From positions 4,534,469 through 4,598,468 of the forward strand of contig NZ_KI912613.1 in the NCBI RefSeq assembly GCF_000519325.1: a DNA stretch of 64,000 nt. The letters run 5' to 3'. Of this stretch, positions 54,044 through 62,448 are shown piece by piece. Source of the stretch: Patulibacter minatonensis DSM 18081 (GTDB taxonomy: Bacteria > Actinomycetota > Thermoleophilia > Solirubrobacterales > Solirubrobacteraceae). The notes beneath the pieces were generated by a model. The model was not told where the DNA came from. It searched no databases and saw nothing but the letters and a program-made list of their open reading frames with translations. The position numbers and the translations under genes are program-made. Positions within the stretch are counted from its first letter, which is position 1, and every line of letters begins with the position of its first letter.

Positions 54044-54787
54044 ATGCTCGACGACCTCCTGCTCTCTCCCGCCCCGCCCACGACGTCGCGCGAGCCGGTG
54101 CCGGCCGCCGACCCGCTGCGGATCCGTACCGCTCCGGGCGTGTACGAGCCGCAGGCCGACTCGTGGCTCCTGGCCCGCGAGCTGCGCCGCGAGGCCCCGG
54201 CCGGCCGACGCGTCCTGGACCTCTGCACGGGCTCCGGACTCCTCGCGCTCACCGCGGCGCGGGCGGGGGCCGCCGAGGTCGTCGCCGTCGACGTCTCCCG
54301 ACGGGCCGTGGCGACCGCCCGGATGAACCTCAGACGCAACGGCCTGCGCGGGACCGTCGTCCGGGGCGACCTCGTCGGCGCGCTGCCGGACGACCGCGGC
54401 TTCGACCTGATCGTGTCCAATCCGCCCTACGTCCCGGCCGACGCCGTCGCGGTCCCGGATCGGGGCAGCGCCCGCGCGTGGGACGCGGGCCTCGACGGGC
54501 GCCTCGTGCTCGACCGCATCTGCGCCGACGCACCGTCGCGCCTGCTTTCGGGCGGCCGCCTGCTGCTCGTCCACAGCCACGTCAGCGGCGTCGACCGCAC
54601 CCTCGAGCTGCTCGCCCGGCAGGGCCTGCGCGCCGAGGTCGTGGCACGGCGGGAGCTCGCGTACGGCCCGGTGATGCGCCGCCGCTCCGCCTACCTGCGA
54701 CGCGCGGGACTGGCGGACCACGGCGACGTCCACGAGGAGCTCGTCGTGATCCGGGCGGAGCGTCCGGCCGGGGACGCCGTCTCGTGA
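54044..54787 (+). CDS. HemK/PrmC-like class I methyltransferase
   Basis: 247-residue SAM-dependent methyltransferase: RRVLDLCTGSGLLALTAARAGA, VVAVDVSRRAVATARMNLRRNGL and the N-P-P-Y motif (LIVSNPPYVPADAV), which indicates methylation of an amide or amine nitrogen, as in HemK (Gln of release factors). The short N-terminus lacks the HemK release-factor-binding domain, so the substrate may differ. The next gene, a CDGSH protein, overlaps by GTGA. Confidence 0.88.
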   Translation: MLDDLLLSPAPPTTSREPVPAADPLRIRTAPGVYEPQADSWLLARELRREAPAGRRVLDLCTGSGLLALTAARAGAAEVVAVDVSRRAVATARMNLRRNGLRGTVVRGDLVGALPDDRGFDLIVSNPPYVPADAVAVPDRGSARAWDAGLDGRLVLDRICADAPSRLLSGGRLLLVHSHVSGVDRTLELLARQGLRAEVVARRELAYGPVMRRRSAYLRRAGLADHGDVHEELVVIRAERPAGDAVS

Positions 54788-55011
54788 GCCCCGGGGCCGA
54801 CGACGATGCCGTCCGCATCGTCCCGTACCGCGACGGGCCGCTGATCGTGCGCGGTCCCGTCACGATCACCGACCAGGACGGCGTCGAGATCGACCCCGGG
54901 CGGTCCCCCGTCGCCCTGTGCCGGTGCGGGCGGTCCCGGATCCGACCGTTCTGCGACGGCACGCACGCCACCACGCGCTTCCGCGCCCCCAGCGGGCGCG
55001 AGTCCCGGTGA
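54784..55011 (+). CDS. CDGSH-type iron-sulphur protein
   Basis: 75 residues. The motif CRCGRSRIRPFCDGTH supplies the three Cys and one His ligands of a 2Fe-2S cluster as in mitoNEET-like proteins. Small, cytosolic, probably electron or cluster transfer. Start GTG 54784 overlaps the methyltransferase stop, so both are made together, probably working with the divergent iron redox enzyme. Confidence 0.92.
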   Translation: MSPGADDDAVRIVPYRDGPLIVRGPVTITDQDGVEIDPGRSPVALCRCGRSRIRPFCDGTHATTRFRAPSGRESR

Positions 55012-55116
55012 CCCGGCCCGGTCCCCCGCAGGCGTTTGCCGCGGCCCGGATCGGGGTTCGTGGACCGGGCCCCCGTCGCACGTCCACCCCCGTCCCCCCC
55101 ATCTCCTCCTGACCTC

Positions 55117-55557
55117 GTGACCCCCGAACTCTCTCCCCAGGACCGCGTCGACCTCCGGCTGCTCGGCCGCCACCACGCGACCGACGACCGGCGCGCGTTC
55201 GCCGAGCTGCTCCGCCGCTGGACGCCGCGCGTGCGGTCGCTCGCCCGGACCGTGGCCCGGACCGACGACGACGTCGAGGTCCTCGCCCGATCGGGCACCA
55301 CCGCCCTGGTCGACGCGATCGAGGCGTTCGACCCCGGATCGGGGGCGCGCTTCTCGACGTTCGCGGGACGCCGCATCGCGATCGCGATGCGGCACGCCGA
55401 CGTGGGGCGCCCGCGGGACGCCGCAGCGCTGACCCTCGCGCCGCCGCCCACCCCGACCGATCGGACGGTGGTCGTCGTCCGGCCCCGTCGATCAGCACCC
55501 GGGACCGCTGTCGACCGCGGGACCGCCCCGTCGACCGGCGGGCGCCGGGCCGCCTGA
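55117..55557 (+). CDS. Truncated sigma-factor-like protein (region 2 only)
   Basis: 146 residues. Residues 15-85 follow the SigB-type region 2 pattern: RRAFAELLRRWTPRVRSLARTVARTDDDVEVLARSGTTALVDAIEAFDPGSGARFSTFAGRRIAIAMRHAD (compare YDELVHRFTPMVRSFAR...LVKAIEGF...FVAYAAPTITGEMKRHF in the 35.3 kb factor). Regions 3 and 4 are absent; the remainder is a disordered Pro/Thr/Arg tail. It could be a decayed gene or a protein competing for core polymerase. Start GTG 55117 lacks a clear ribosome-binding site. Confidence 0.65.
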   Translation: MTPELSPQDRVDLRLLGRHHATDDRRAFAELLRRWTPRVRSLARTVARTDDDVEVLARSGTTALVDAIEAFDPGSGARFSTFAGRRIAIAMRHADVGRPRDAAALTLAPPPTPTDRTVVVVRPRRSAPGTAVDRGTAPSTGGRRAA

Positions 55558-55643
55558 CGGCCGCCCCGTCCGCGCCGGTGGTCGGGACGCGCCGGGCGGC
55601 GGTCGCGCGGCGGCCGGGCTCGCGCCTCTGCCAGGCTCGGCCC

Positions 55644-57176
55644 GTGCCGCCCGACGCCTCCCCCGTGCCCGTCGTCCTCGCGGTCGACGTCGGCACGACC
55701 GCCGCGAAGACGACCGCGTTCGGCCCCGACGGCCGACGCCGCGGCGCCGGCGCGGAGCAGGGCTACCCGCTCGACGCGCCGCACCCGGGCCACGCGACGC
55801 AGGACCCCGCGCGCGTCACCGCGGCGGTGCTGCGCACGGTGCGGGACGTCGCGTCCGAGCGGCGCGCCGCGGGCGACCGGGTCGCCGGGATCGCCGTGTC
55901 CACCGCGATGCACGGCCTGTGCGCGCTCGACGCCCGCGACGCACCGTTGACGGCGATCCTCACGTGGGCTGACACGCGCGCCTCCGCCCAGGCCGATCGG
56001 CTGCGCGAGGCCGATCCCGGGCTGCACGACCGGACCGGCACGCCGGTCCACCCGATGGCGCCGCCGGCGAAGCTCGCGTGGCTCCGCGAGCACGACCCGG
56101 CGACGTTCGCCGCGGCGCGCCGCTGGGTCGGCGTCAAGGAGCTCGTGCTCCACGCCCTCACCGGCGAGCTCGTGCTCGACGAGTCCGTGGCGTCCGGGAC
56201 GGGGCTGTGGAACGCGTCGACCCGCGACTGGGACCCGGCCGCGCTCGATCTGGTGGGCGTCGACGCCGGCCTCCTCGCGCCGGTCGTCCGGACGTCGACG
56301 GTCCTCGGCGGGCTGAGCGCGGAGGCGGCGGACGCGACCGGGCTCCCCGCGGGGACGCCGGTCGTCGTCGGGGCCGGGGACGGCCCGCTCGCGAACCTCG
56401 GCATCGACGCGGTCGCCCCGGGCGTCGCGGCGTGCTCGATCGGGACGAGCGGCGCGCTGCGGCTGACCGTCGACCGCCCGGCGGTCGACGCCCGGCGGCG
56501 GCTGTTCAGCTACGCGCTGGACGACGACCGCTGGGTGACCGGCGGCGCGATCAACAACGGGGGCGTCGTGCTCCGCTGGGCCGGGGCGGCGCTCACACCG
56601 GACCTGGGCCCGCACCCTGAGGACGCGCTCCTCGCGCTCGCGGCGGAGGTCCCGCCCGGCGCGGAGGGGCTCGTCCTGCTGCCGTCCCTGTGGTCGGAGC
56701 GCGCGCCGCGGTGGCGGGGCGACGCCACCGGTGCGTTCGTCGGACTGACGGCACGGCACGGGCGCGGGCACCTCGTGCGCGCGGCCGTCGAGGGCGTGTG
56801 CCTCCAGCTCGCGCTCGTCCTCGCGTCGCTGCGGGAGGCCGGGCACCGCGTCGACGAGGTCCGTGCCACCGGTGGGTTCTCGCGCAGCCCGCTCTGGCGG
56901 CAGCTGCTGACCGACGTGCTCGCGCTGCCGGTCGGGTTCCCGGACGACCCGGAGGGGTCGGGACGCGGCGCGGCGCTCGTCGGCCTGCGCGCCCTGGGCC
57001 TGGACGACGGCGCCGGTCCCACCCCGCCGGGACGCGTCCTGCATCCGGACGGGGCGGCGGCCGCGACCTACGCGGACCTGCTCCCGGTCTTCGCGGACCT
57101 CCAGGACGCCCTCGGGCCGGGGATGCGCGCCCTGCGGGACCTCGCCTCCGCGCAGGACCCCGGCGCCGGGCCCTGA
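55644..57176 (+). CDS. FGGY-family carbohydrate kinase (gluconokinase/xylulokinase-like)
   Basis: 510-residue sugar kinase: ATP/phosphate motif VLAVDVGTTAAKTTAFGPDG, VSTAMHGLCALD, TWADTRA, VVVGAGDGPLANLGIDAV, SIGTSGALRL and ATGGFSRSPLWRQLLTDVL. The MHGL and TWxDxR sequence resembles gluconokinases (GntK of the FGGY type). It phosphorylates a sugar acid or polyol; the exact substrate is not certain. Start GTG 55644. No transporter or dehydrogenase for its sugar is beside it. Confidence 0.9.
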   Translation: MPPDASPVPVVLAVDVGTTAAKTTAFGPDGRRRGAGAEQGYPLDAPHPGHATQDPARVTAAVLRTVRDVASERRAAGDRVAGIAVSTAMHGLCALDARDAPLTAILTWADTRASAQADRLREADPGLHDRTGTPVHPMAPPAKLAWLREHDPATFAAARRWVGVKELVLHALTGELVLDESVASGTGLWNASTRDWDPAALDLVGVDAGLLAPVVRTSTVLGGLSAEAADATGLPAGTPVVVGAGDGPLANLGIDAVAPGVAACSIGTSGALRLTVDRPAVDARRRLFSYALDDDRWVTGGAINNGGVVLRWAGAALTPDLGPHPEDALLALAAEVPPGAEGLVLLPSLWSERAPRWRGDATGAFVGLTARHGRGHLVRAAVEGVCLQLALVLASLREAGHRVDEVRATGGFSRSPLWRQLLTDVLALPVGFPDDPEGSGRGAALVGLRALGLDDGAGPTPPGRVLHPDGAAAATYADLLPVFADLQDALGPGMRALRDLASAQDPGAGP

Positions 57177-57183
57177 GCGACGA

Positions 57184-57417
57184 TCAGTGGAAGCGGGGCA
57201 GGACGTGCTCGGCGTACGCGGCGAAGAACGCGTCGTGCCCGCCGCCGACCTGCTGGACGTACAGCTCGTCGACGCCGGCGTCGGCGTACGCCTGGAGCTG
57301 CTCGACGTGGTGGTCGAGGTCGGGCCCGCAGACGATCGACTCGGCGATCAGCTCCTCCGTCACGAGCTCGCCGGCCTGCTCGAAGTGCCTCGGGGTCGGC
57401 AGCAGCTGCGCGAGCTC
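57184..57417 (-). pseudogene. C-terminal relic of an F420-dependent LLM oxidoreductase
   Basis: 77 codons: ELAQLLPTPRHFEQAGELVTEELIAESIVCGPDLDHHVEQLQAYADAGVDELYVQQVGGG... ending VLPRFH. This is the conserved end of the F420-dependent glucose-6-phosphate dehydrogenase-like family (CGPD...H...AYADAGVDELYVQQVG). Roughly the first 240 residues of a normal protein are absent; upstream sequence on this strand is antisense to a Dps relic. The breakpoint is within a few bases of 57420. Confidence 0.7.
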
Positions 57418-57421
57418 GCCG

Positions 57422-57631
57422 GACATCGCCGACACGATCGACCTCGTGCCCGAGCGCCTGTACGGCGTCTGCCGCACGATCCGCGAGGGCCACGACGACG
57501 TCGACGAGGCCGACCCCACGACGGCCGACCAGTTCCACGGCTTCCTCGAGTAGCTCGAGCAGTTCGCCTGGATGGTCTCCGCCGAGAACCGCGTCGCCGG
57601 CCGCACCGATCCGCGTCCGATCGACGAGTAG
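57422..57631 (+). pseudogene. Dps-like relic with in-frame stop
   Basis: The plus frame reads DIADTIDLVPERLYGVCRTI, then REGHDDVDEADPTTADQFHG, FLE, TAG at 57551-57553, and LEQFAWMVSAENRVAG to TAG 57631. This matches the C-terminal part of Dps/starvation ferritins (TIREAIDEVDEADPxTADLLxxxxEQLEKxxWFLxAHxE). The N-terminal half with most iron ligands is missing, and there are no start codons. It abuts the F420 oxidoreductase relic, so two broken genes meet at one junction near 57420. I see no gene in 57632-57769. Confidence 0.65.
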
Positions 57632-57769
57632 CGGTTCGACCGGCCGGCCCTCGGGCCCGGGACCCGATTACCGAATAACACCATAAGCCAGCTAGGGTGG
57701 TCGCTCGCGAGCGGCCATCCGGGCCGCAGCGCCCGCGGCAGGAGCGGGATCGCGACGATCGCCCGCCCC

Positions 57770-58006
57770 ATGCCCGGAACCGACGACGGACCCGCTCGCG
57801 CCCTCCGCGCCGGCGTCGAGCACCTGCAGCGCCTGATCGATGCGCTGCAGTCCGAGCTGCGCGACGCGGTCCCCGTCCGGGACGCGGTCGTCGACCCGCT
57901 CGTGCACGCGATCGAGGCGCGCCAGCAGGAGCTCGCCCGGTGGCGGGCGGCACTCGAGATCGCGGAGCCCGGCGCAGGGCCCGACCCACTCGATCGCCCC
58001 CGCTGA
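57770..58006 (+). CDS. Small helical hypothetical protein
   Basis: 78 residues from ATG 57770: ARALRAGVEHLQRLIDALQS, ELRDAVPVRDAVVDPLVHAI, EARQQELARWRAALEIAE. Regular heptads suggest a helical hairpin or coiled coil. No family recognised. A terminator hairpin at 58069-58090 follows. Confidence 0.6.
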   Translation: MPGTDDGPARALRAGVEHLQRLIDALQSELRDAVPVRDAVVDPLVHAIEARQQELARWRAALEIAEPGAGPDPLDRPR

Positions 58007-58068
58007 GCGCGGACGTCTGCCACGCCCGAGCGCGGCCTGCTGCCGGCGCATCGCCCCGGAAACGCGAA

Positions 58069-58090
58069 AGCCCCCGCGTCAGCGGGGGCT
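58069..58090. terminator. Hairpin terminator between the small gene and tRNA-Gly
   Basis: Stem AGCCCCCGC / GCGGGGGCT (9 bp) with loop GTCA. On the minus strand it is followed by TTTCG and lies 18 bases after the tRNA 3' end, so it most likely ends tRNA transcription; it could also serve the plus-strand small gene. Confidence 0.75.
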
Positions 58091-58107
58091 TCCGGTACTG
58101 CCCGAGG

Positions 58108-58181
58108 AGCGGATGAAGAGACTCGAACTCTCGACCTTCTGCATGGCAAGCAGACGCTCTAGCCAACTGAGCTACATCCGC
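58108..58181 (-). tRNA. tRNA-Gly (anticodon GCC)
   Basis: The minus strand folds as a full cloverleaf: acceptor GCGGATG/CATCCGC, D arm GCTCAGTTGGCTAGAGC, anticodon stem TCTGC/GCAGA with loop TTGCCAT (anticodon GCC), variable loop AGGTC, and T arm GAGAGTTCGAGTCTC. The discriminator is T and no CCA is encoded. 74 bases. Confidence 0.96.
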
Positions 58182-58287
58182 GCGGGACGTGGAATATAGC
58201 GAGCCTGGATTTCGCGTGTCGGCTGCTTCCCGTTCGGGGGCCGGACACGTAGGCTTGCAGGGGAATGCCGCCCCCGGACCCGCCCAG

Positions 58288-59382
58288 ATGACCGACGTCG
58301 ACGTCCTCGGCGACGGCGAGGCGGTCGCCGACCTGTGGGACCTGGACGACCCGCTGGCCGCCGCGGGGTGGAACGACGACGTCGCCCGCGACCTCCAGCC
58401 GTACCTCACCGGGGACCGCCGCCCGGCCCGGGTGGCGCGCATCGAGTACGGCGGCTGTCACCTGGTGACCGCCGAGGGCCGCACGCCGGGGGTCGGCCGG
58501 CTGGGCCGGACCTCGGAGCTCGACGACGACCGCTCGGACACCCCGCTCGCGGTCGGCGACTGGGTCGCGACCGAGCGCGACAAGAGCGACGACCGCCTGC
58601 TGGCGGTGGCCGTCGGGCCACGGCACCGCCTCGTCGGCCGCCGCGATCCGTCGCGGGAGCTGCTCGAGCAGGTGCTCGCCTCCAACGTGGAGGCCGTCCT
58701 CGTCGTGCACGCCCTCGACCGCCCGCTCCGACCGAGCCGCATCGAGCGCTCCCTCGTGATCGCGCACGAGGGCGACGTGCGACCGATCGTGGTCGCGACG
58801 AAGGCGGACCTCGACCTGCCGGACGCGTGGCGGGCGCTGCGCGACGAGATCCCGCCGGGCACGCCGGTGGTGGCGGTCTCCAAGCGCGACGGGCGCGGGT
58901 TCGACGAGCTGGAGGCCCTCCTCCCCCGCGGCGGCACGACGGCGCTGATCGGCGAGTCCGGGGCCGGGAAGTCGTCGATCGTCAACGCGCTGCTCGGCCG
59001 CGAGCTGCTGGCCACCGGCGCGGTCCGCGGGACGGACGCGAAGGGCCGTCACACGACGACGGCGCGCGAACTCGTGCCGCTGCACGGCGGCACCTGCCTG
59101 CTCGACACCCCGGGGACCAGGGAGCTGGGTCTCGTCCGCGACACCGGCGGGCTCGACGCGGCGTTCGTCGACGTCGTCGAGCTCGGACGCACCTGCCGGT
59201 TCACCGACTGCCGACACGACCGGGAGGCCGGGTGCTCCGTGCTGGGCGCGGTCGCCGACGGCACGCTGCCGGAGGCCCGCCGGGTCTCCTACCTGGAGCT
59301 CCGCGCGGAGATCGAGGAGCTCGACGAGAAGCGCGAGAAGCGCGAGCAGCGGCTCGGCGAGGGCCGGCGGCCCCGGCCGTAG
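58288..59382 (+). CDS. rsgA: Ribosome small subunit-dependent GTPase
   Basis: 364-residue circularly permuted GTPase that helps mature the 30S subunit. Order of motifs: G4-like VVATKADLDLP comes before G1 LIGESGAGKSSIVNALLG, then G2 region GRHTTTARELVPL and G3 LLDTPGTRELGL. The C-terminal zinc knuckle is CRFTDCRHDREAGCSV (Cys-Cys-His-Cys). An N-terminal OB-fold part is present (GDWVATERD). ATG 58288 is chosen because the 33 residues upstream in frame are not RsgA-like and overlap the tRNA promoter region. Confidence 0.95.
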   Translation: MTDVDVLGDGEAVADLWDLDDPLAAAGWNDDVARDLQPYLTGDRRPARVARIEYGGCHLVTAEGRTPGVGRLGRTSELDDDRSDTPLAVGDWVATERDKSDDRLLAVAVGPRHRLVGRRDPSRELLEQVLASNVEAVLVVHALDRPLRPSRIERSLVIAHEGDVRPIVVATKADLDLPDAWRALRDEIPPGTPVVAVSKRDGRGFDELEALLPRGGTTALIGESGAGKSSIVNALLGRELLATGAVRGTDAKGRHTTTARELVPLHGGTCLLDTPGTRELGLVRDTGGLDAAFVDVVELGRTCRFTDCRHDREAGCSVLGAVADGTLPEARRVSYLELRAEIEELDEKREKREQRLGEGRRPRP

Positions 59383-59402
59383 CGACGCGGGGCCCGCCGT
59401 CG

Positions 59403-60182
59403 TCAGCCGGCGACGCCGGCCTGCAGGTACAGGTAGCCGTGGTCGTCGGCCACGGCGTTGGGGTCGACGTCGCCCGGAGAGAGGTCCTGCAGCGACGTGC
59501 CCTGACCGGTCGGGCGGACACCGTCGGCCTCGCGGGCGAGGTCCAGCTCGAACCGGTACCAGGTGAGCTCCCAGGCCAGGACGATCTGGACGCGCGAGCC
59601 CTCGACCGTCCGGACGGTGACCCACGGCGCCCCGAGCGTGCGGGCGATCCCGGCGAGCCTCCGCGGGTGCTCCGAGTGGTTGTAGACGTCGATCGCGCGG
59701 GCGCTCATGCGGGCACCCGACGTGGTGACCTGGGCCGGTGCGCCGGCCGCCGTCGTCGCGTACGCGGCCAGCGGGGCGGCGGCGGGCTCGTCGTGGAGCC
59801 CGAGCCCCTCGACCTCGTCCTCCAGGCGGTGCGGGCGCCACTCGGGGCGCGCCGTCGGATCCGGGGCCTCGTCCGTCTGGTGGTCGCGGCGGCGGCCGGC
59901 GCGCTGCGCACCGGGCTCGGGGTCCGGCGTCCGCGGTGCGCGGTCGCGCTTGATCCCGCGGCGGAGGCGCTCGACGAGCGACGCACCGCGGCCGCGACCG
60001 GGCTCGAGGGTCGGGGCGTCGTTGACGCCGACGCGGATCCAGCCGGCGTAGAGCGCCCGCGGGACGCAGAGCTCGCAGACGTCCTTGCGGGCGCCGTCGT
60101 GCAGGAAGATCTCGGGCTGCTCGCCGCGGAGCAGGTGCCGGTCGCAGACCGCGCAGACCTCGTAGTTGCCGTCAGATGCCAC
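59403..60182 (-). CDS. Hypothetical zinc-ribbon protein
   Basis: 259 residues. The N-terminus has a two-CxxC zinc ribbon (YEVCAVCDRHLLRGEQPEIFLHDGARKDVCELCVPRALYAGW). The middle, about 70-155, is charged and disordered. The C-terminal domain contains AIDVYNHSEHPRRLAGIARTLGAPWVTVRTVEGSRVQIVLAWELTWYRFELDL. I do not recognise the whole; the conserved position next to a WhiG-type sigma factor suggests a regulatory protein. Start GTG 60182, 39 bases after the sigma gene on the same strand. Confidence 0.75.
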   Translation of the reverse strand: MASDGNYEVCAVCDRHLLRGEQPEIFLHDGARKDVCELCVPRALYAGWIRVGVNDAPTLEPGRGRGASLVERLRRGIKRDRAPRTPDPEPGAQRAGRRRDHQTDEAPDPTARPEWRPHRLEDEVEGLGLHDEPAAAPLAAYATTAAGAPAQVTTSGARMSARAIDVYNHSEHPRRLAGIARTLGAPWVTVRTVEGSRVQIVLAWELTWYRFELDLAREADGVRPTGQGTSLQDLSPGDVDPNAVADDHGYLYLQAGVAG

Positions 60183-60221
60183 CCGCAGAGGCTAGCAACG
60201 CGGGGCGGCCCGACGCCGCCC

Positions 60222-61013
60222 TCAGGCGACCGCGACGTCGTCCGGGCTGATGCGCGCGCGGAGGCGCAGCACGGCCTTCGTGTGCAGCTGCGAGGCGCGC
60301 GACTCGGTGACGCCCAGGACCTCGCCGATCTCGCGCAGCGTGAGGTTCTCGTAGTAGTAGAGGGCGATCACGACCTTCTCGCGCTCCGGGAGCCGCTCGA
60401 TCGCCCCGCGCATCTGGTCGCGCACGTCCTGCTCGGCGAGCATCGCGGCGGGGTCGGGGGCCTGCTGGTCCTCGATCGTGTCCAGCAGCGAGACCTGGTC
60501 GCCGCCGCTGGAGTCGCCGACGGACCACATCTCGTCCAGCGCGTGGATCGTGGACTGCGACACGGACACGAGGGCGTCCTGGAACTCGCGGACGGTGATC
60601 TCGAGCGCGTGGGCCATCTCCTCGTCGGTCGGGGCCCGGTGGAGCTTGTGCTCGAGCTTCGCGTGGGTGCGCTCGATCTCCCGCGCGCGCTGGCGGACGG
60701 ACCGCGGGACCCAGTCCTGGGACCGGAGCTCGTCGATGATCGCGCCGCGGATGCGGGTCACGGCGTACGTCTCGAAGCGGACGTCCCGCGTGGTGTCGAA
60801 GCGGTCGACGGCGGTGGTGAGCCCGACGAGCCCGTACGAGATAAGGTCGCCCTCCTCGACGTGCGGCGGCAGCGTCGCGGCGACACGCCCGGCGACCCAT
60901 TTGACGAGTGGCGCGTAGTTCAGGACCAGCTTCTCCCGGGCGACCGGGTCCTGGCTCTCCCGGAGGCGACGCCAGAGGTCGCGGAGGTCGTTGGGACGTG
61001 GCGGGCTCGGCAC
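60222..61013 (-). CDS. WhiG/FliA-type RNA polymerase sigma factor
   Basis: 263 residues. Region 2: YAPLVKWVAGRVAATLPPHVEEGDLISYGLVGLTTAVDRFDTTRDVRFETYAVTRIRGAIIDELRSQDWVPRSVRQRAREIE, a pattern diagnostic of FliA/WhiG (RIRGAIIDELRxxDWVPRSVR). Region 3: RAPTDEEMAHALEITVREFQDAL; region 4: LPEREKVVIALYYYENLTLREIGEVLGVTESRASQLHTKAVLRLR. Known members run flagellar genes or sporulation in actinobacteria; no such genes are in view. Start GTG 61013. Confidence 0.95.
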   Translation of the reverse strand: MPSPPRPNDLRDLWRRLRESQDPVAREKLVLNYAPLVKWVAGRVAATLPPHVEEGDLISYGLVGLTTAVDRFDTTRDVRFETYAVTRIRGAIIDELRSQDWVPRSVRQRAREIERTHAKLEHKLHRAPTDEEMAHALEITVREFQDALVSVSQSTIHALDEMWSVGDSSGGDQVSLLDTIEDQQAPDPAAMLAEQDVRDQMRGAIERLPEREKVVIALYYYENLTLREIGEVLGVTESRASQLHTKAVLRLRARISPDDVAVA

Positions 61014-61080
61014 CGAGGAGGATCCGTGGTCGTGGGAATTGGGAGGAATCGGGGGGATCGTCCAGCCTCCCCGACCGCGC

Positions 61081-62031
61081 TCAAGCTCGGGGGTGGCTAC
61101 GCCGATAAGCCGTCTTCAGTCGGCTGGACTCTACACGTGTGTACACCTGGGTTGTGGACAAGCGTGCGTGTCCCAGGAGCTCCTGGATCGACCGAAGGTC
61201 CGCTCCGCCGTCCAGCAGGTGGGTGGCGAACGAGTGGCGCAGGGCGTGGGGGTGCAGGTCGCTCGGCAGGCCCGCGGCACGGACCCAGAGGTCCATGCGG
61301 CGACGGACGTCGCTGGTGGACAGTCGGCGTCCGCGGCGGGAGAGCAGGAGCGCCTGCTCCGCCGGGCCGTCGGCGCCGGGCGCGGCCAGCGCCGGACGTC
61401 CACGGTGGAGGTACCTGCGGATCGCGTCGGCGGCGGGATCCCCGAGCGGGACCGTCCGGGTCTTCTCGCCCTTGCCCGTCGTGCGCAGCGCCCGCTCCTC
61501 GAGGTGGACGTCCTGGACGTCGATCCGGACGAGCTCGGCGGCGCGGAGCCCGCAGCCGTAGGCGATCTCGAGCATCGCGCGGTCGCGGATCGCGAGCGCG
61601 TCGTCGTCGGCGGGGATCTCGTCCAGGAGCCGCGAGGCGTCGTCCGGCTTGACGATCCGCGGCAGGTGCTGCGGCCGCCGGGGCCCCTGGGCCAGCTCCG
61701 CGGGGTTGCCCGGGACGACGCCGGCGCGGACGAGTGCGCGGAACAGCGCGCGGAGCGCCGCGAGGGCCCGCGTCACGGACGACGCCGCGGCCCCGCGCTC
61801 GGTCAGGCTCTGGGTGTACCGGCGGATCGTCCGGACGTCCACATCGCCGGGCCCGGGGCGTCCGTCGGCGACGCACCAGCGCGCGAACCGGCCGACGTCG
61901 CCCGCGTAGGCCGTGCGCGTCCGCTCGGCCGCACCCTTGCGGCGATGCTCGTCGTCCAGGACGACCAGGGCGGCGGCCCAGGCCTCGGGGAGCTCGTCCG
62001 TATCCTGTGGGGCTGTGGGCTTGTTCTTCAT
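61081..62031 (-). CDS. xerC: Tyrosine recombinase (XerC/XerD type)
   Basis: 316-residue site-specific recombinase. The N-terminal SAM-like DNA-binding domain is at about 15-110 (RTRTAYAGDVGRFARWCVADG...RRYTQSLTERGAAASSVTRALAALRALFRALVRAG). The catalytic domain has Arg in AYGCGLRAAELV, Lys in TGKGEKTRTVPL, HALRHSFATHLLDGGADLRSIQELLGHARLSTTQVYTRV with His-x-x-Arg, His and the Tyr nucleophile. Length and motifs fit the chromosome-dimer resolvase XerC or XerD; which of the two is not certain. Start ATG 62031 lies inside the 5' end of the opposite-strand gene. Confidence 0.92.
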   Translation of the reverse strand: MKNKPTAPQDTDELPEAWAAALVVLDDEHRRKGAAERTRTAYAGDVGRFARWCVADGRPGPGDVDVRTIRRYTQSLTERGAAASSVTRALAALRALFRALVRAGVVPGNPAELAQGPRRPQHLPRIVKPDDASRLLDEIPADDDALAIRDRAMLEIAYGCGLRAAELVRIDVQDVHLEERALRTTGKGEKTRTVPLGDPAADAIRRYLHRGRPALAAPGADGPAEQALLLSRRGRRLSTSDVRRRMDLWVRAAGLPSDLHPHALRHSFATHLLDGGADLRSIQELLGHARLSTTQVYTRVESSRLKTAYRRSHPRA

Positions 62032-62428
62032 CGACACCGACTCCGGTCGCGTCGCGACGCAGCGGCAGCTGACGTACGCGGGGCTGGGCGACTCCATGAC
62101 CCCGCCCCCGCGGCCGTGGCACCAGATCCGCGGCTCGGGCGACGCCTCGACGCTCTGGTACGCGGTGCTGCGGAAGCAGGAGCGCGGGATCTGGCTGGGC
62201 TCCCTCGTCTTTCGACAGGGGGACCACTATCCCCTCCTCCTGCAGAAGGGCTGGCAGGAGGTCCCGGTCGAGGAGATCGCGGCGTTCGGCCCCGTGACCC
62301 CGACGAGCCAGGAGGGCATCGGCGACCTCGACGACGCGATCCAGGCCCTCGCGGCGGCGGAGATCTCGGCGGTCTCGCCCGAGGTCCGTGCCCTCGCGGC
62401 GCAACCGCCGCGCGACCCGCAGGACTGA
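62015..62428 (+). CDS. Hypothetical protein overlapping the recombinase 5' end
   Basis: 137 residues from GTG 62015: VGLFFIDTDSGRVATQRQLTYAGLGDSMTPPPRPWHQIR..., with WYAVLRKQERGIWLGSLVFRQGDHYPLLLQKGWQEVPVEEIAAFGPVTPTSQEGIGDLDDAI. Unknown family. TATCCT at 62001-62006 lies eight bases before this GTG, suggesting a leaderless mRNA; an in-frame ATG at 62096 is the alternative. From GTG 62015 the first 17 bases are antisense to the start of the recombinase gene. Confidence 0.75.
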   Translation: MGLFFIDTDSGRVATQRQLTYAGLGDSMTPPPRPWHQIRGSGDASTLWYAVLRKQERGIWLGSLVFRQGDHYPLLLQKGWQEVPVEEIAAFGPVTPTSQEGIGDLDDAIQALAAAEISAVSPEVRALAAQPPRDPQD

Positions 62429-62448
62429 CGCCGGGTCCGGGACGCTCG

